From positions 5,084,001-5,148,000 of the forward strand of contig NZ_AP022560.1 of assembly GCF_010726085.1 (NCBI RefSeq): DNA of 64,000 nt. The letters run 5' to 3'. The notes under the pieces were generated by a model. The model ran no database searches and was not told the DNA's origin. It saw only the letters and a program-made list of their open reading frames with translations. Of the stretch, positions 55,961 through 64,000 are shown in pieces. The translations under genes were made by a program, and so were the position numbers. Each line of letters opens with the position of its first letter. Position 1 is the stretch's first letter. Source of the DNA: Mycolicibacterium moriokaense. Its GTDB lineage: Bacteria; Actinomycetota; Actinomycetes; Mycobacteriales; Mycobacteriaceae.

Positions 55961-56010
55961 TGCACGCTTGTTGTACGCAAACGTCGAGTGAGGCCGCGAA
56001 CAAGCGTGCA
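55961..56010. terminator. Convergent-gene terminator with alternative stems
   Basis: TGCACGCTTGTT (55961-55972) pairs perfectly with AACAAGCGTGCA (55999-56010). A second possible pair, CGTCGAGTG (55982-55990) with CACTCGACG (56009-56017), overlaps the first, so the stems compete. It lies between the convergent ATL and TIGR02569 genes. Confidence 0.65.
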
Positions 56011-56025
56011 CTCGACGGGCCAAAG

Positions 56026-56880
56026 TCAGACGACCAGGCGCACCAACGCAGCCGTACGCGCCAGACCCGGGAACGCCGCAGCCGTGGACCGCGGATGCAA
56101 TGCGTGGACGGCGAGACGGAACATCAACGCCCGCAACAGCATCTGCGGCCACTCCGGCAGCGGGCTCCATCGCTCGATGAGCCCGTCGTCGGCGTCACCC
56201 CACGACAACGCGTCGACGACAGCGACCCCGGCCGCCCACGAAGCCGGTCGCCAGTACGGCGTGATGTCGGTGATCCCCGGCGCGGCGGTCCCTTCGAAAA
56301 GCACTGTGCCGTAAAGGTCTCCGTGCACCAGTTGGCTGGGGCTCTTGGTCGGCTTGCGTAACCCGGCCAGCTGACCGATCAACTCGACCGACCGCTGACC
56401 GTCCGCCGAGCCGGGCGACACCCGCGCTCCCGGCGGCAAGGAATGCAGCGGACGCTCTTCCCACGCGGCCCGGTCGGCGGCGATGAACACGTCGACGTCA
56501 GACCACGGGGCCACCGGGGGCTGGGTCAGAAACCGCGGGCGCTCGAGCTTGGCCGTCGCCTCGTGCAGCCGTACCGCGGCCGACACCACCTCGTCGTGAC
56601 GCGGTTCCGGTGTGCCCGCGACGAAGGTGTCGGCCCGCCAGCCCGCGACGACGTAGCGGCCGTCGGTCGACCGCACCGGCCGGGCCAGCCGCACCCCGTC
56701 GACGAACAGCGTCTCGCGCACCTTCGCCGACCACGCCGCACGCGCGTGATCGGCGACCATCGACAACACGACCTCGCCGCAGCGCCAGCCACCCTCCCAG
56801 CTCGACCCGAGAGGCGTCGGCGTGACACCGGTCAATCCGAACCCCGCCAGCACATGATCAGGGGGCCGCTCGACACTCAT
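56026..56880 (-). CDS. TIGR02569 family protein (Rv3205c-like)
   Basis: A 284-residue actinobacterial protein of unknown function. Its start, PPDHVLAGFGLTGVTPTPLG, and GSSWEGGWRCGEVVLSMVAD are family hallmarks. LVHGDLYGTVLFEG followed by ITDITPYWRPASWAAGVAVVD resembles the catalytic and metal loops of aminoglycoside-phosphotransferase-like kinases, so a small-molecule kinase fold is possible. It is followed on the same strand, upstream, by moeZ with a 36-bp gap. Confidence 0.85.
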   Translation of the reverse strand: MSVERPPDHVLAGFGLTGVTPTPLGSSWEGGWRCGEVVLSMVADHARAAWSAKVRETLFVDGVRLARPVRSTDGRYVVAGWRADTFVAGTPEPRHDEVVSAAVRLHEATAKLERPRFLTQPPVAPWSDVDVFIAADRAAWEERPLHSLPPGARVSPGSADGQRSVELIGQLAGLRKPTKSPSQLVHGDLYGTVLFEGTAAPGITDITPYWRPASWAAGVAVVDALSWGDADDGLIERWSPLPEWPQMLLRALMFRLAVHALHPRSTAAAFPGLARTAALVRLVV

Positions 56881-56916
56881 GACGTCAGCGTAAGCGGAGC
56901 TCCGGCAAACGAGCGG

Positions 56917-58095
56917 TTAGTACATCACCATGTCGGGTTCGAGTTGCTTACCCCAGGCGACGATTCCGCCCTGCACATGCAGCGCGTCGGAGAAGCCGGC
57001 CTTCTTGACGATGGCCAGCACCTCGGCCGAGCGCACGCCGGTCTTGCAGTAGAACACCGGGGTCCGGTCGACCTGCAGTTTGGCCAGCGCCTCACCGGTT
57101 TCGAAGGCGCCCTTGGGGATCAGCTCGGCGCCCTCGATGTGATTGATGTCCCACTCGACGGGCTCGCGCACATCGATCAGGGCGAGCGGCTTGCCGCTGT
57201 CCATCATCTCGCGCAGCTCGCGCGGGGTGATGGTCGAGTCGGCGGCCGCCTCGGCCGCGGCATCGGACACCACGCCGCAGAACTCCTCGTAGTCGATGAG
57301 CTCGGTGATCTTCGGCGTCGACGGATCCTTGCGGATCTTGATCGTGCGATACGTCATATCGAGCGCGTCGTAGACCATCAAGCGGCCCAGCAGCGGCTCC
57401 CCGATCCCGGTGATCAGCTTGATGGCCTCGGTGCCCATCACGGACGCGATGGAGGCGCACAGAATGCCCAGCACGCCGCCTTCCGCACAGGACGGCACCA
57501 TGCCCGGTGGTGGCGGCTCGGGATACAGGTCGCGGTAGTTCAGGCCCAGCCCGTTCGGGGCGTCCTCCCAGAACACCGAGACCTGGCCCTCGAACCGGTA
57601 GATCGAGCCCCAGACGTACGGCTTGCCCGCGAGTACGGCGGCGTCGTTGACGAGGTAGCGGGTCGCGAAGTTGTCGGTGCCGTCGAGGATCAGGTCGTAC
57701 TGCTCGAACAGCTCGACGGCGTTGTCGGGTTCCAGCCGGAACTCGTGCAGATTGACCTTCACGAGCGGGTTGATCTCGTGGATGGAGTCGCGTGCGCTCT
57801 CGGCCTTGGACCGGCCGATGTCCGACTGTCCGTGAATGATCTGGCGCTGCAGATTGGACTCGTCGACCACGTCGAACTCGACGATCCCGATGGTGCCCAC
57901 CCCGGCAGCCGCCAGATACAGCAGGGCAGGCGAACCCAGCCCGCCGGCGCCGATGACCAGCACCTTGGCGTTCTTGAGCCGCTTCTGCCCGTCCAGACCG
58001 AGGTCCGGAATGATGAGGTGACGGCTGTAGCGCGCGACCTCCTCGCGCGTCAACTCTGCCGCCGGCTCTACCAGCGGCGGCAACGGTGTAGACAC
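56917..58095 (-). CDS. moeZ: MoeZ, adenylyltransferase/sulfurtransferase
   Basis: A 392-residue two-domain enzyme that activates sulfur-carrier proteins (MoaD, ThiS, CysO type). The N-terminal MoeB/ThiF domain has GAGGLGSPALLYLAAAGVG and the DGTDNFATRY region, and CAEGGVLG holds the conserved cysteine. The C-terminal rhodanese domain has IDVREPVEWDINH and the active-site Cys in FYCKTGVRS. The GTG at 58095 with AAGGAG eight bases upstream gives 392 residues, the usual length; the frame opens 13 codons earlier. It serves molybdopterin, thiamine and cysteine pathways through different carriers. Confidence 0.93.
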   Translation of the reverse strand: MSTPLPPLVEPAAELTREEVARYSRHLIIPDLGLDGQKRLKNAKVLVIGAGGLGSPALLYLAAAGVGTIGIVEFDVVDESNLQRQIIHGQSDIGRSKAESARDSIHEINPLVKVNLHEFRLEPDNAVELFEQYDLILDGTDNFATRYLVNDAAVLAGKPYVWGSIYRFEGQVSVFWEDAPNGLGLNYRDLYPEPPPPGMVPSCAEGGVLGILCASIASVMGTEAIKLITGIGEPLLGRLMVYDALDMTYRTIKIRKDPSTPKITELIDYEEFCGVVSDAAAEAAADSTITPRELREMMDSGKPLALIDVREPVEWDINHIEGAELIPKGAFETGEALAKLQVDRTPVFYCKTGVRSAEVLAIVKKAGFSDALHVQGGIVAWGKQLEPDMVMY

Positions 58096-58216
58096 CGTGA
58101 TTTCTCCTTGCTCATTTGGGACGCTCGCCCGCATTTACGTCTACCGACCATCTCAGCAGTTGTGCATAAGTACTGCAATCAACAGCGTCAGGGCCCCACT
58201 GCTTCCCGCCGTCGGC

Positions 58217-59248
58217 TCAGGCGATCGGGTACGGCCAAGGGTTGAATCGGCACGTCTTGCCGTCGGGGTTGATGGTGCCCGGGTCGAATCGGGCCGCATC
58301 GTTGTTGTTCGTGGAGAACGTCTGCTGCATCATGATCGGCGCCAACTCGCCGTTGGCCGCGCAGGACTCGTGCCGCTGGTAGCCGATCGCGTGGCCCACC
58401 TCGTGGTTGATCAGGTACTGCCGGTACGAGCCGATGTCGCCCTGGAACGGGACGGCGCCGCGGACCCAGCGCGCCTCGTTGATGAAGACGCGCGGCTCCC
58501 CGTCGAGGTAGGCCGGGTTGTAGCAGGACGCCTCGAGCGGGATGTCGTAGCCGCATCCCTCCCGCACCGTCATCGGCGAGCTCAGCGAAATCCGGAAATC
58601 GGGTTGGATTTGCGCGGTCCCGTCGACGCGCGTGAACGCGAACTGCGGATTGTGGGTCCAGCTCTTCGGATTCGCCAGCGTTTCGCTGACCATCCGGGCG
58701 AAGCCCTCGTCACCACCGAACGTCGTGGTGTCGATGCCGTCCTCGACCTCGACCGTGTAGGTGAACACCTTCGCCGTACCCTCGCCCACCTGTGACGAGG
58801 CGCCGGGCACGATATGCCACGTCTTGGCGCCCGCCTCGGTGAACGGACCGCCGTCGGGCAGGATCCCGGTCGGCAGATTCGCGTCGAACTGCGTCAACCC
58901 TTTCGGCGGCGCGCCGATGATCGCGGTGCTGGCCACGCCGATCGTGGGCGGGCCCTGCACCGGCCCCTCGGGCTCTTCGGTCGGGGTCTCGGTGGACCCG
59001 GCAAACGTCAGATAGAGCGCCACGACCGTCCACACGGCCAACAGGGGCAGCGCGTAGGCCCGCCAACCGTAGGTGTGTACGAAACGGCCCAGTTTGGTCT
59101 GCTTGCGGACGTTGCGGTGCTCGTCGCGGTTGGACCTGGGCCGACCGGAGTCGCCCGCCAAGGGGTCGCGCATCGCGCGCAACGGCTCACGCCACTCGTC
59201 GCGAAGCACAGGCACGCCTCCCCCGCGACGCTCCGAGTCGTAGGTCAC
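58217..59248 (-). CDS. DUF3152 membrane protein with metzincin-like motif (Rv3207c-like)
   Basis: A 343-residue protein: a charged cytoplasmic N-terminus, one transmembrane helix (YALPLLAVWTVVALYLTF), a Pro/Glu linker, and an extracytoplasmic DUF3152 domain. LINHEVGHAIGYQRHESC fits the HExxHxxGxxRH-type zinc pattern of metzincin peptidases. Four cysteines in the domain could form disulfides. The GTG at 59248 is the likely start; an earlier frame start at 59296 is less convincing. It may be a surface-anchored protease, but activity for this family is not established to my knowledge. It is divergent from the TetR gene. Confidence 0.83.
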   Translation of the reverse strand: MTYDSERRGGGVPVLRDEWREPLRAMRDPLAGDSGRPRSNRDEHRNVRKQTKLGRFVHTYGWRAYALPLLAVWTVVALYLTFAGSTETPTEEPEGPVQGPPTIGVASTAIIGAPPKGLTQFDANLPTGILPDGGPFTEAGAKTWHIVPGASSQVGEGTAKVFTYTVEVEDGIDTTTFGGDEGFARMVSETLANPKSWTHNPQFAFTRVDGTAQIQPDFRISLSSPMTVREGCGYDIPLEASCYNPAYLDGEPRVFINEARWVRGAVPFQGDIGSYRQYLINHEVGHAIGYQRHESCAANGELAPIMMQQTFSTNNNDAARFDPGTINPDGKTCRFNPWPYPIA

Positions 59249-59354
59249 TGACACAGGATGACACAGGCTAGAGTGCTCAGACCTCCGGCGCGCCACTGGC
59301 GGTGGTGAGCTTCGCCGACAACGCCGTCGACCACGGCTTTGCGTGCTGATTGTC

Positions 59355-59384
59355 GCAACGGTAGTAATCTCGTTGCCAAACGAG
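59355..59384. promoter_or_regulatory. Overlapping inverted repeats upstream of the TetR gene
   Basis: GCAACG (59355-59360) with CGTTGC (59371-59376), and CTCGTT (59369-59374) with AACGAG (59379-59384), overlap just before the AAAGGA site of the TetR gene. They are a plausible autorepression operator. Confidence 0.4.
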
Positions 59385-59391
59385 CAGATAA

Positions 59392-60307
<916 letters not shown>

Positions 60308-60563
60308 GCTGTGAACCTTTCCCGTACGTACAACCTCGAAGAGCTTTGACGCCAAGGCTAGTGGACGCCGTCACGGTGGTGCGCGCCGGTGAGTTCGCGG
60401 TCAGCGAAGCCCGGCTCTCGCCCACCATTCCGGACGGGGTCACAAACGGGCGACCTAACCGAGTCCGGACCGTGACCGTACACGCGCCCGCTAAACCTCA
60501 TCTGCCACTTGCGCATCGATAGCATCGGGCCGGTACATAAACGAGACAACCTGGGAACCCTTT

Positions 60564-61298
60564 ATGAACAGGCCTTATACCGCGCATTCCCCGTATTCGC
60601 TGACCCCCACCGAGGTCATTTCCACCCAGACCGTCGACGAGTACGGCGAACTCGAATACGACGGCCTGCTGGAGTATCCGGAGGACGAGTACGCCGACTA
60701 CGCGGAGTACGACGAGGAGAGCATCGACCGCCGGTGGATGTGGATCGCGGGGATCGCCGGTGTGATCTTGTTCATCGCGATCGGCACGACGGGCATCATC
60801 CTCGGCGGCGGCGACAGCGGTTCGGTGACGGCCACCGGAACCTCATCGGCTCCCACTGCCACCTCGGCCCCCCTGACGACGTCGGCCCCGGCGGCCTCGA
60901 CGCCCCCGCCGGTGGTTCCCTCACTGCCCGCCGAGACCGTCACGACGGTGAGCCCGTCCGCACAGCCGACCGTGGCGCCACAGCCCGAGATCGCCGCCCC
61001 GCCGCCGCCCCCACCTGCGGCTGCCGCACCGCGCACCGTCACCTATCGGGTGACCGGCACCAAACCGCTGATCGACTTCGTCACCGTCATCTACACCGAC
61101 TCGCAGGGCGCGCTGCAGACCGAGGTCAACGTCGCGCTGCCGTGGGCGAAGACGGTGGTGCTGGATCCGGGTGTCGAGCTCAAGTCCGTCACGGCGACCA
61201 GCGTGGGCGGTCAGCTCAACTGCGGCATCTACGACGCGGCTGGCCAGCTGATCGCCTATCAGAGCAACAACACGATGATCGCGACCTGTACGCAGTAG
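60564..61298 (+). CDS. MmpS-like Thr/Pro-rich membrane protein (Rv3209-like)
   Basis: A 244-residue protein: an acidic tyrosine-rich cytoplasmic N-terminus with EYGELEYDGLLEYPEDEYAD, one transmembrane helix (about 58-80), a long Thr/Ser/Ala/Pro linker including PPPPPP, and a C-terminal domain resembling MmpS periplasmic domains (VTYRVTGTKPLIDFVTVIY, then LPWAKTVVL and LNCGIYDAAG). It is not next to an mmpL gene, so it may act alone or with a remote transporter. It is convergent with the ferritin-like gene, 3 bp apart. Confidence 0.8.
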   Translation: MNRPYTAHSPYSLTPTEVISTQTVDEYGELEYDGLLEYPEDEYADYAEYDEESIDRRWMWIAGIAGVILFIAIGTTGIILGGGDSGSVTATGTSSAPTATSAPLTTSAPAASTPPPVVPSLPAETVTTVSPSAQPTVAPQPEIAAPPPPPPAAAAPRTVTYRVTGTKPLIDFVTVIYTDSQGALQTEVNVALPWAKTVVLDPGVELKSVTATSVGGQLNCGIYDAAGQLIAYQSNNTMIATCTQ

Positions 61299-61301
61299 CC
61301 G

Positions 61302-62006
61302 CTAGGCCAGGCCCAGCTCCTGCATGCGGGAGGCGTGGGTGCGCTGCAGCCGATCGAAGAATTCGGTCATCTGGGTCAGGCCCTCGCCGCTCGACATGAC
61401 GAGGTCGACGAGTTCGTCGTGGTCGGCCATGACGTACTGCGCCTGCGTGATCGCCTCACCGAGCAACCGGCGCGACCACAGGGCCAGCCGGTGGCGTTGC
61501 TTCTCGCTCGCCGTCACGGCGGCCTGCACCTCGGCGACGACGAACTGCGAGTGACCGGTCTCCGACAGCACCGCACGCACGACGTCGGCGACCTCGGCGG
61601 GTAGTGCGGTGGCGATCTCGAGGTAGAAGTCGGCGGCCAAGGCATCGCCGACGTAGGTCTTGACGAGCGCCTCGAGCCACGTGCTGGGCGTGGTCAGTCG
61701 ATGGTAATTCTCAAGTGCCGACGCGTATTTCGTCATCGCGGGCACCACGTCGACGCCGCGGCGTTCCAGCGCGTCGCGCAGCACCTCGTAATGCTGCATC
61801 TCCGCTGCGGCCATGCTGGCCATGTTGATGCGGCCCCGCAGGTTGGGCGCCATCCGAGCTTCGTCGGTCAGCCGATAGAACGCCGCCACCTCGCCGTACG
61901 CCAACAACGCGAACAGCTCGTTGACGCCGGGATGGTCGGCCGACACGCCCGAGCTCACCTGCTCGGAAGACGCCGTCAGCGGCGCCGAAGACTTGGGGGC
62001 GGTCAT
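61302..62006 (-). CDS. Ferritin-like fold protein (Rv3210c-like)
   Basis: A 234-residue all-helical protein. NELFALLAYGEVAAFYRLTDEAR begins the helical bundle (about 28-50). AAAEMQHYEVLRDAL contains the E-x-x-H type metal motif of ferritin-like proteins, and TGHSQFVVAEVQAAV is the second helix pair with His/Glu. It could be a diiron oxidase or hydroxylase of the tRNA-MiaE-like group; the substrate is unknown. No ribosome site is obvious and the ATG at 62006 is the first in frame. It is divergent from rhlE. Confidence 0.8.
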   Translation of the reverse strand: MTAPKSSAPLTASSEQVSSGVSADHPGVNELFALLAYGEVAAFYRLTDEARMAPNLRGRINMASMAAAEMQHYEVLRDALERRGVDVVPAMTKYASALENYHRLTTPSTWLEALVKTYVGDALAADFYLEIATALPAEVADVVRAVLSETGHSQFVVAEVQAAVTASEKQRHRLALWSRRLLGEAITQAQYVMADHDELVDLVMSSGEGLTQMTEFFDRLQRTHASRMQELGLA

Positions 62007-62239
62007 GGGCCCAACTGTAATCGGCGAGCGGCGCGAACCCTTCGGTGAACCCGGCCAGGTATCATGAGGTCAGGAAGCAGCATCGTGAGGGTCGAAGAGA
62101 CCAGGCCGCTCCCTAAGAAATGTGCGTGCACGCAGTCGGCCCGCCTACCTCAGCGCAGGGCCCCGGCAAAGCTTTCGTCGAACTCGTGCGCGCGTGGACG
62201 CCATGAGGAATCGACAATTGAAAGGCAAGCCTCCCGCGT

Positions 62240-63694
62240 ATGACGCATCTCAATCGAACATTTGCTGAACTCGGAGTCCGCGACGAAATCGTGCGCGCAC
62301 TCAAGGAGGACGGCAAGGAACATCCTTTTGCCATCCAAGAACTGACCATGCCGCTCGCGCTTGCGGGTGACGACCTGATCGGTCAGGCCCGTACAGGTAT
62401 GGGCAAGACGCTGGCGTTCGGCGTGCCGCTGCTGCAGCGGATCACCACCGACCCGACCAGGGAGCTGACGGGTATCCCGCGCGCGCTCGTCGTCGTGCCC
62501 ACCCGCGAGCTGTGCCTGCAGGTGTCGAGCGACCTGGCGTCCGCGGCCAAGTACCTGCGGGCCGGCGACCGGAAGCTCACGGTCACGTCCATCTACGGCG
62601 GCCGGCCGTACGAGCCGCAGATCGAGGCCCTGCAGAAGGGCGTCGACGTCGTCGTCGGTACCCCGGGCCGGTTGCTCGACCTCGCTCAGCAGGGGCACCT
62701 GCAGCTGGGCGGGCTGTCGATGCTGGTGCTCGACGAGGCCGACGAGATGCTCGACCTGGGCTTCCTGCCCGATATCGAGCGGATCCTGCGCCAGATCCCC
62801 GATGAACGGCAGGCGATGCTGTTTTCGGCGACCATGCCGGACCCGATCATCACGCTGGCGCGCACGTTCATGAACCAGCCGACCCACATCCGGGCCGAGG
62901 CCCCGCATTCGGCGGCCACCCATGACACCACCGAGCAGTTCGCCTACCGCGCCCACGCGCTGGACAAGGTCGAGATGGTCGCCCGAATTCTGCAGGCCGA
63001 GGGTCGCGGCGCGACGATGATCTTCACCAGGACCAAGCGCACCGCCCAGAAGGTGTCCGACGAACTGGCCGAGCGCGGCTTCAAGGTCGGCGCGGTGCAC
63101 GGCGACCTCGGTCAGGGCGCCCGCGAGAAGTCGCTCAAGGCGTTCCGCTCCGGCGAGATCGACGTGTTGGTGGCGACGGACGTGGCGGCTCGCGGTATCG
63201 ACATCGACGACATCACCCACGTGATCAACTACCAGATCCCCGAGGACGAGCAGTCCTACGTGCACCGCATCGGCCGCACCGGCCGCGCCGGCAAGACCGG
63301 TATCGCGGTCACGCTGGTCGACTGGGATGAACTGCCCCGCTGGGCGATGATCGACAAGGCTCTTGGCCTCAACACCCCCGACCCGGCGGAGACGTACTCC
63401 AGCTCGCCGCATCTCTACGAAGAGCTGAACATCCCCGCCGACGCGACGGGAACCGTGGGCGACCCGCGCAAGGCGCACGCCGCGCGGCCGCCGGCCGAGA
63501 AGAAGTCCGCCGACCGTCCCGCCCGCAACCGCACCCGCACGCGGCGGCGGACCCGCGGCGGCGAGCCGGTCACCGGACACACCACAACCGCGCCGACCGA
63601 GCAAGCCTCGTCGGAGGCCGCGGAAGGCACCGACGGCGCGCCGCGGCGCCGGCGTCGCCGCCGTCCGCGCAAGGCTGCGGCCACCACGGGCTAA
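62240..63694 (+). CDS. rhlE: DEAD-box RNA helicase (RhlE-like; Rv3211)
   Basis: A 484-residue DEAD-box helicase. The Q motif lies near residue 30 (HPFAIQELTMP), motif I is ARTGMGKT (50-57), then PTREL, TPGR, VLDEADEMLDLGF (motif II), SATMP (motif III), and HRIGRTGRAG (motif VI). The C-terminal 70 residues are basic and Arg-rich (NRTRTRRRTRGG, RRRRRRPRK), suited to RNA contact. It has a 233-bp upstream region, with a TATCAT box near 62062 as a possible -10. The likely role is RNA unwinding in degradation or ribosome maturation. Confidence 0.92.
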   Translation: MTHLNRTFAELGVRDEIVRALKEDGKEHPFAIQELTMPLALAGDDLIGQARTGMGKTLAFGVPLLQRITTDPTRELTGIPRALVVVPTRELCLQVSSDLASAAKYLRAGDRKLTVTSIYGGRPYEPQIEALQKGVDVVVGTPGRLLDLAQQGHLQLGGLSMLVLDEADEMLDLGFLPDIERILRQIPDERQAMLFSATMPDPIITLARTFMNQPTHIRAEAPHSAATHDTTEQFAYRAHALDKVEMVARILQAEGRGATMIFTRTKRTAQKVSDELAERGFKVGAVHGDLGQGAREKSLKAFRSGEIDVLVATDVAARGIDIDDITHVINYQIPEDEQSYVHRIGRTGRAGKTGIAVTLVDWDELPRWAMIDKALGLNTPDPAETYSSSPHLYEELNIPADATGTVGDPRKAHAARPPAEKKSADRPARNRTRTRRRTRGGEPVTGHTTTAPTEQASSEAAEGTDGAPRRRRRRRPRKAAATTG

Positions 63695-63711
63695 CTCGCT
63701 TCCACCACCCG

Positions 63712-64000
63712 ATGGTCAAACCCGAACGCCGCACTCGCGCCGACGTGGTGGCGGCGATCGTGATCGCCGCCGTCATCGCCGTCACCGCCGGTCTCGTCTG
63801 GTGGACGAGTGATGCCAGGGCGACGATCAGCCGCCCCGCGGCGAGCCCGGTGCCGCCGCTGGCCAACGCCAAGACGGTGCCATCGACGCTGCGCGAGCTG
63901 TGGACCGCGCCCAGTCCCAAGACGACGGCGCCGCTGGTGGTCGCTGCAAGCGTGGTCACCGGTGACGGCTCCACGGTCCAGGGCCGCGATCCGGTCTCCG
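63712..64000 (+). CDS. Membrane-anchored conserved protein (Rv3212-like), 3' end beyond window
   Basis: The first 96 residues are visible: a basic start (MVKPERRTRADVV), one transmembrane helix (about 13-32, AAIVIAAVIAVTAGLVWW), then an Ala/Pro/Thr-rich extracytoplasmic part with LRELWTAPSPKTTAPLVVA. By position after rhlE it corresponds to Rv3212, whose remaining part is a beta-propeller-like domain. The start is 17 bp after the rhlE stop, so the two are probably cotranscribed. The gene is truncated only by the window. Confidence 0.75.
   Translation, partial: MVKPERRTRADVVAAIVIAAVIAVTAGLVWWTSDARATISRPAASPVPPLANAKTVPSTLRELWTAPSPKTTAPLVVAASVVTGDGSTVQGRDPVS

Overview
The window reads as chromosome of a fast-growing mycobacterium (Mycolicibacterium type). 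It is high in G+C and carries mycobacteria-specific families: MmpS/MmpL, a hemophore-related protein, WhiB7, mycoredoxin, AdnA/AdnB and TIGR02569. From about 34.6 kb to the right edge, gene order matches the Mycobacterium tuberculosis Rv3193c-Rv3212 block almost gene for gene. Symbols and Rv numbers come from recalled family knowledge and synteny, not from a search.

Layout. (1) 1-5.2 kb: leftward genes for sugar-nucleotide and glycan modification: SDR, 2-hydroxyacid dehydrogenase, CMP-sugar synthetase-like cytidylyltransferase, family 2 glycosyltransferase, SMP-30 protein and FkbM methyltransferase. (2) 5.4-24.6 kb: a glycopeptidolipid-type (GPL) surface-glycolipid locus, lower in G+C than the right half. 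Read in the leftward direction of transcription it has mmpS4-mmpL4a-mmpL4b, a sugar epimerase, an acyltransferase, TylF-type O-methyltransferases, three related family 1 glycosyltransferases and two family 2 glycosyltransferases. One AT-rich methyltransferase points the other way. The peptide synthetase genes expected of a GPL locus are not in the window. (3) 25.2-30.7 kb: a hemophore-like protein, a hydrolase, an acyltransferase pseudogene with two lesions, and a histidine kinase/response regulator operon whose last gene looks truncated. (4) 30.7-34.5 kb: a small accessory patch next to the initiator tRNA gene. It holds a metallo-beta-lactamase-fold remnant, a 48-residue cysteine-containing peptide ORF, a GRDP-like gene split by a 2,555-bp IS21-family element with a 5-bp target duplication, and a small PqqD/RRE-like protein. 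(5) 34.6-64 kb: the conserved core block. It carries UPF0182, a PDZ/Lon-like protease, a zincin-like protein, a ThiF-like protein, an ABC1 kinase, whiB7 with its attenuated leader, uvrD2, mycoredoxin, nudC, a potassium channel, adnB/adnA, lipV, an alkyltransferase-like protein, moeZ, a DUF3152 protein, a TetR regulator, an MmpS-like protein, a ferritin-like protein and rhlE.

How the parts work together. The left half would build, decorate (O-methyl, O-acyl, deoxytalose/rhamnose) and export a surface glycolipid through MmpS4/MmpL4. The right half is dominated by DNA repair (UvrD2, AdnAB, alkyltransferase-like protein), redox and antibiotic stress (WhiB7, mycoredoxin, NudC) and sulfur-carrier activation (MoeZ).

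Most notable observations: removing the IS21 element and one CTGTG copy restores a single open frame across the insertion site, suggesting a disrupted peptide-modification (RiPP-like) cassette. The whiB7 leader shows uORF, terminator and a mutually exclusive antiterminator directly in the sequence.
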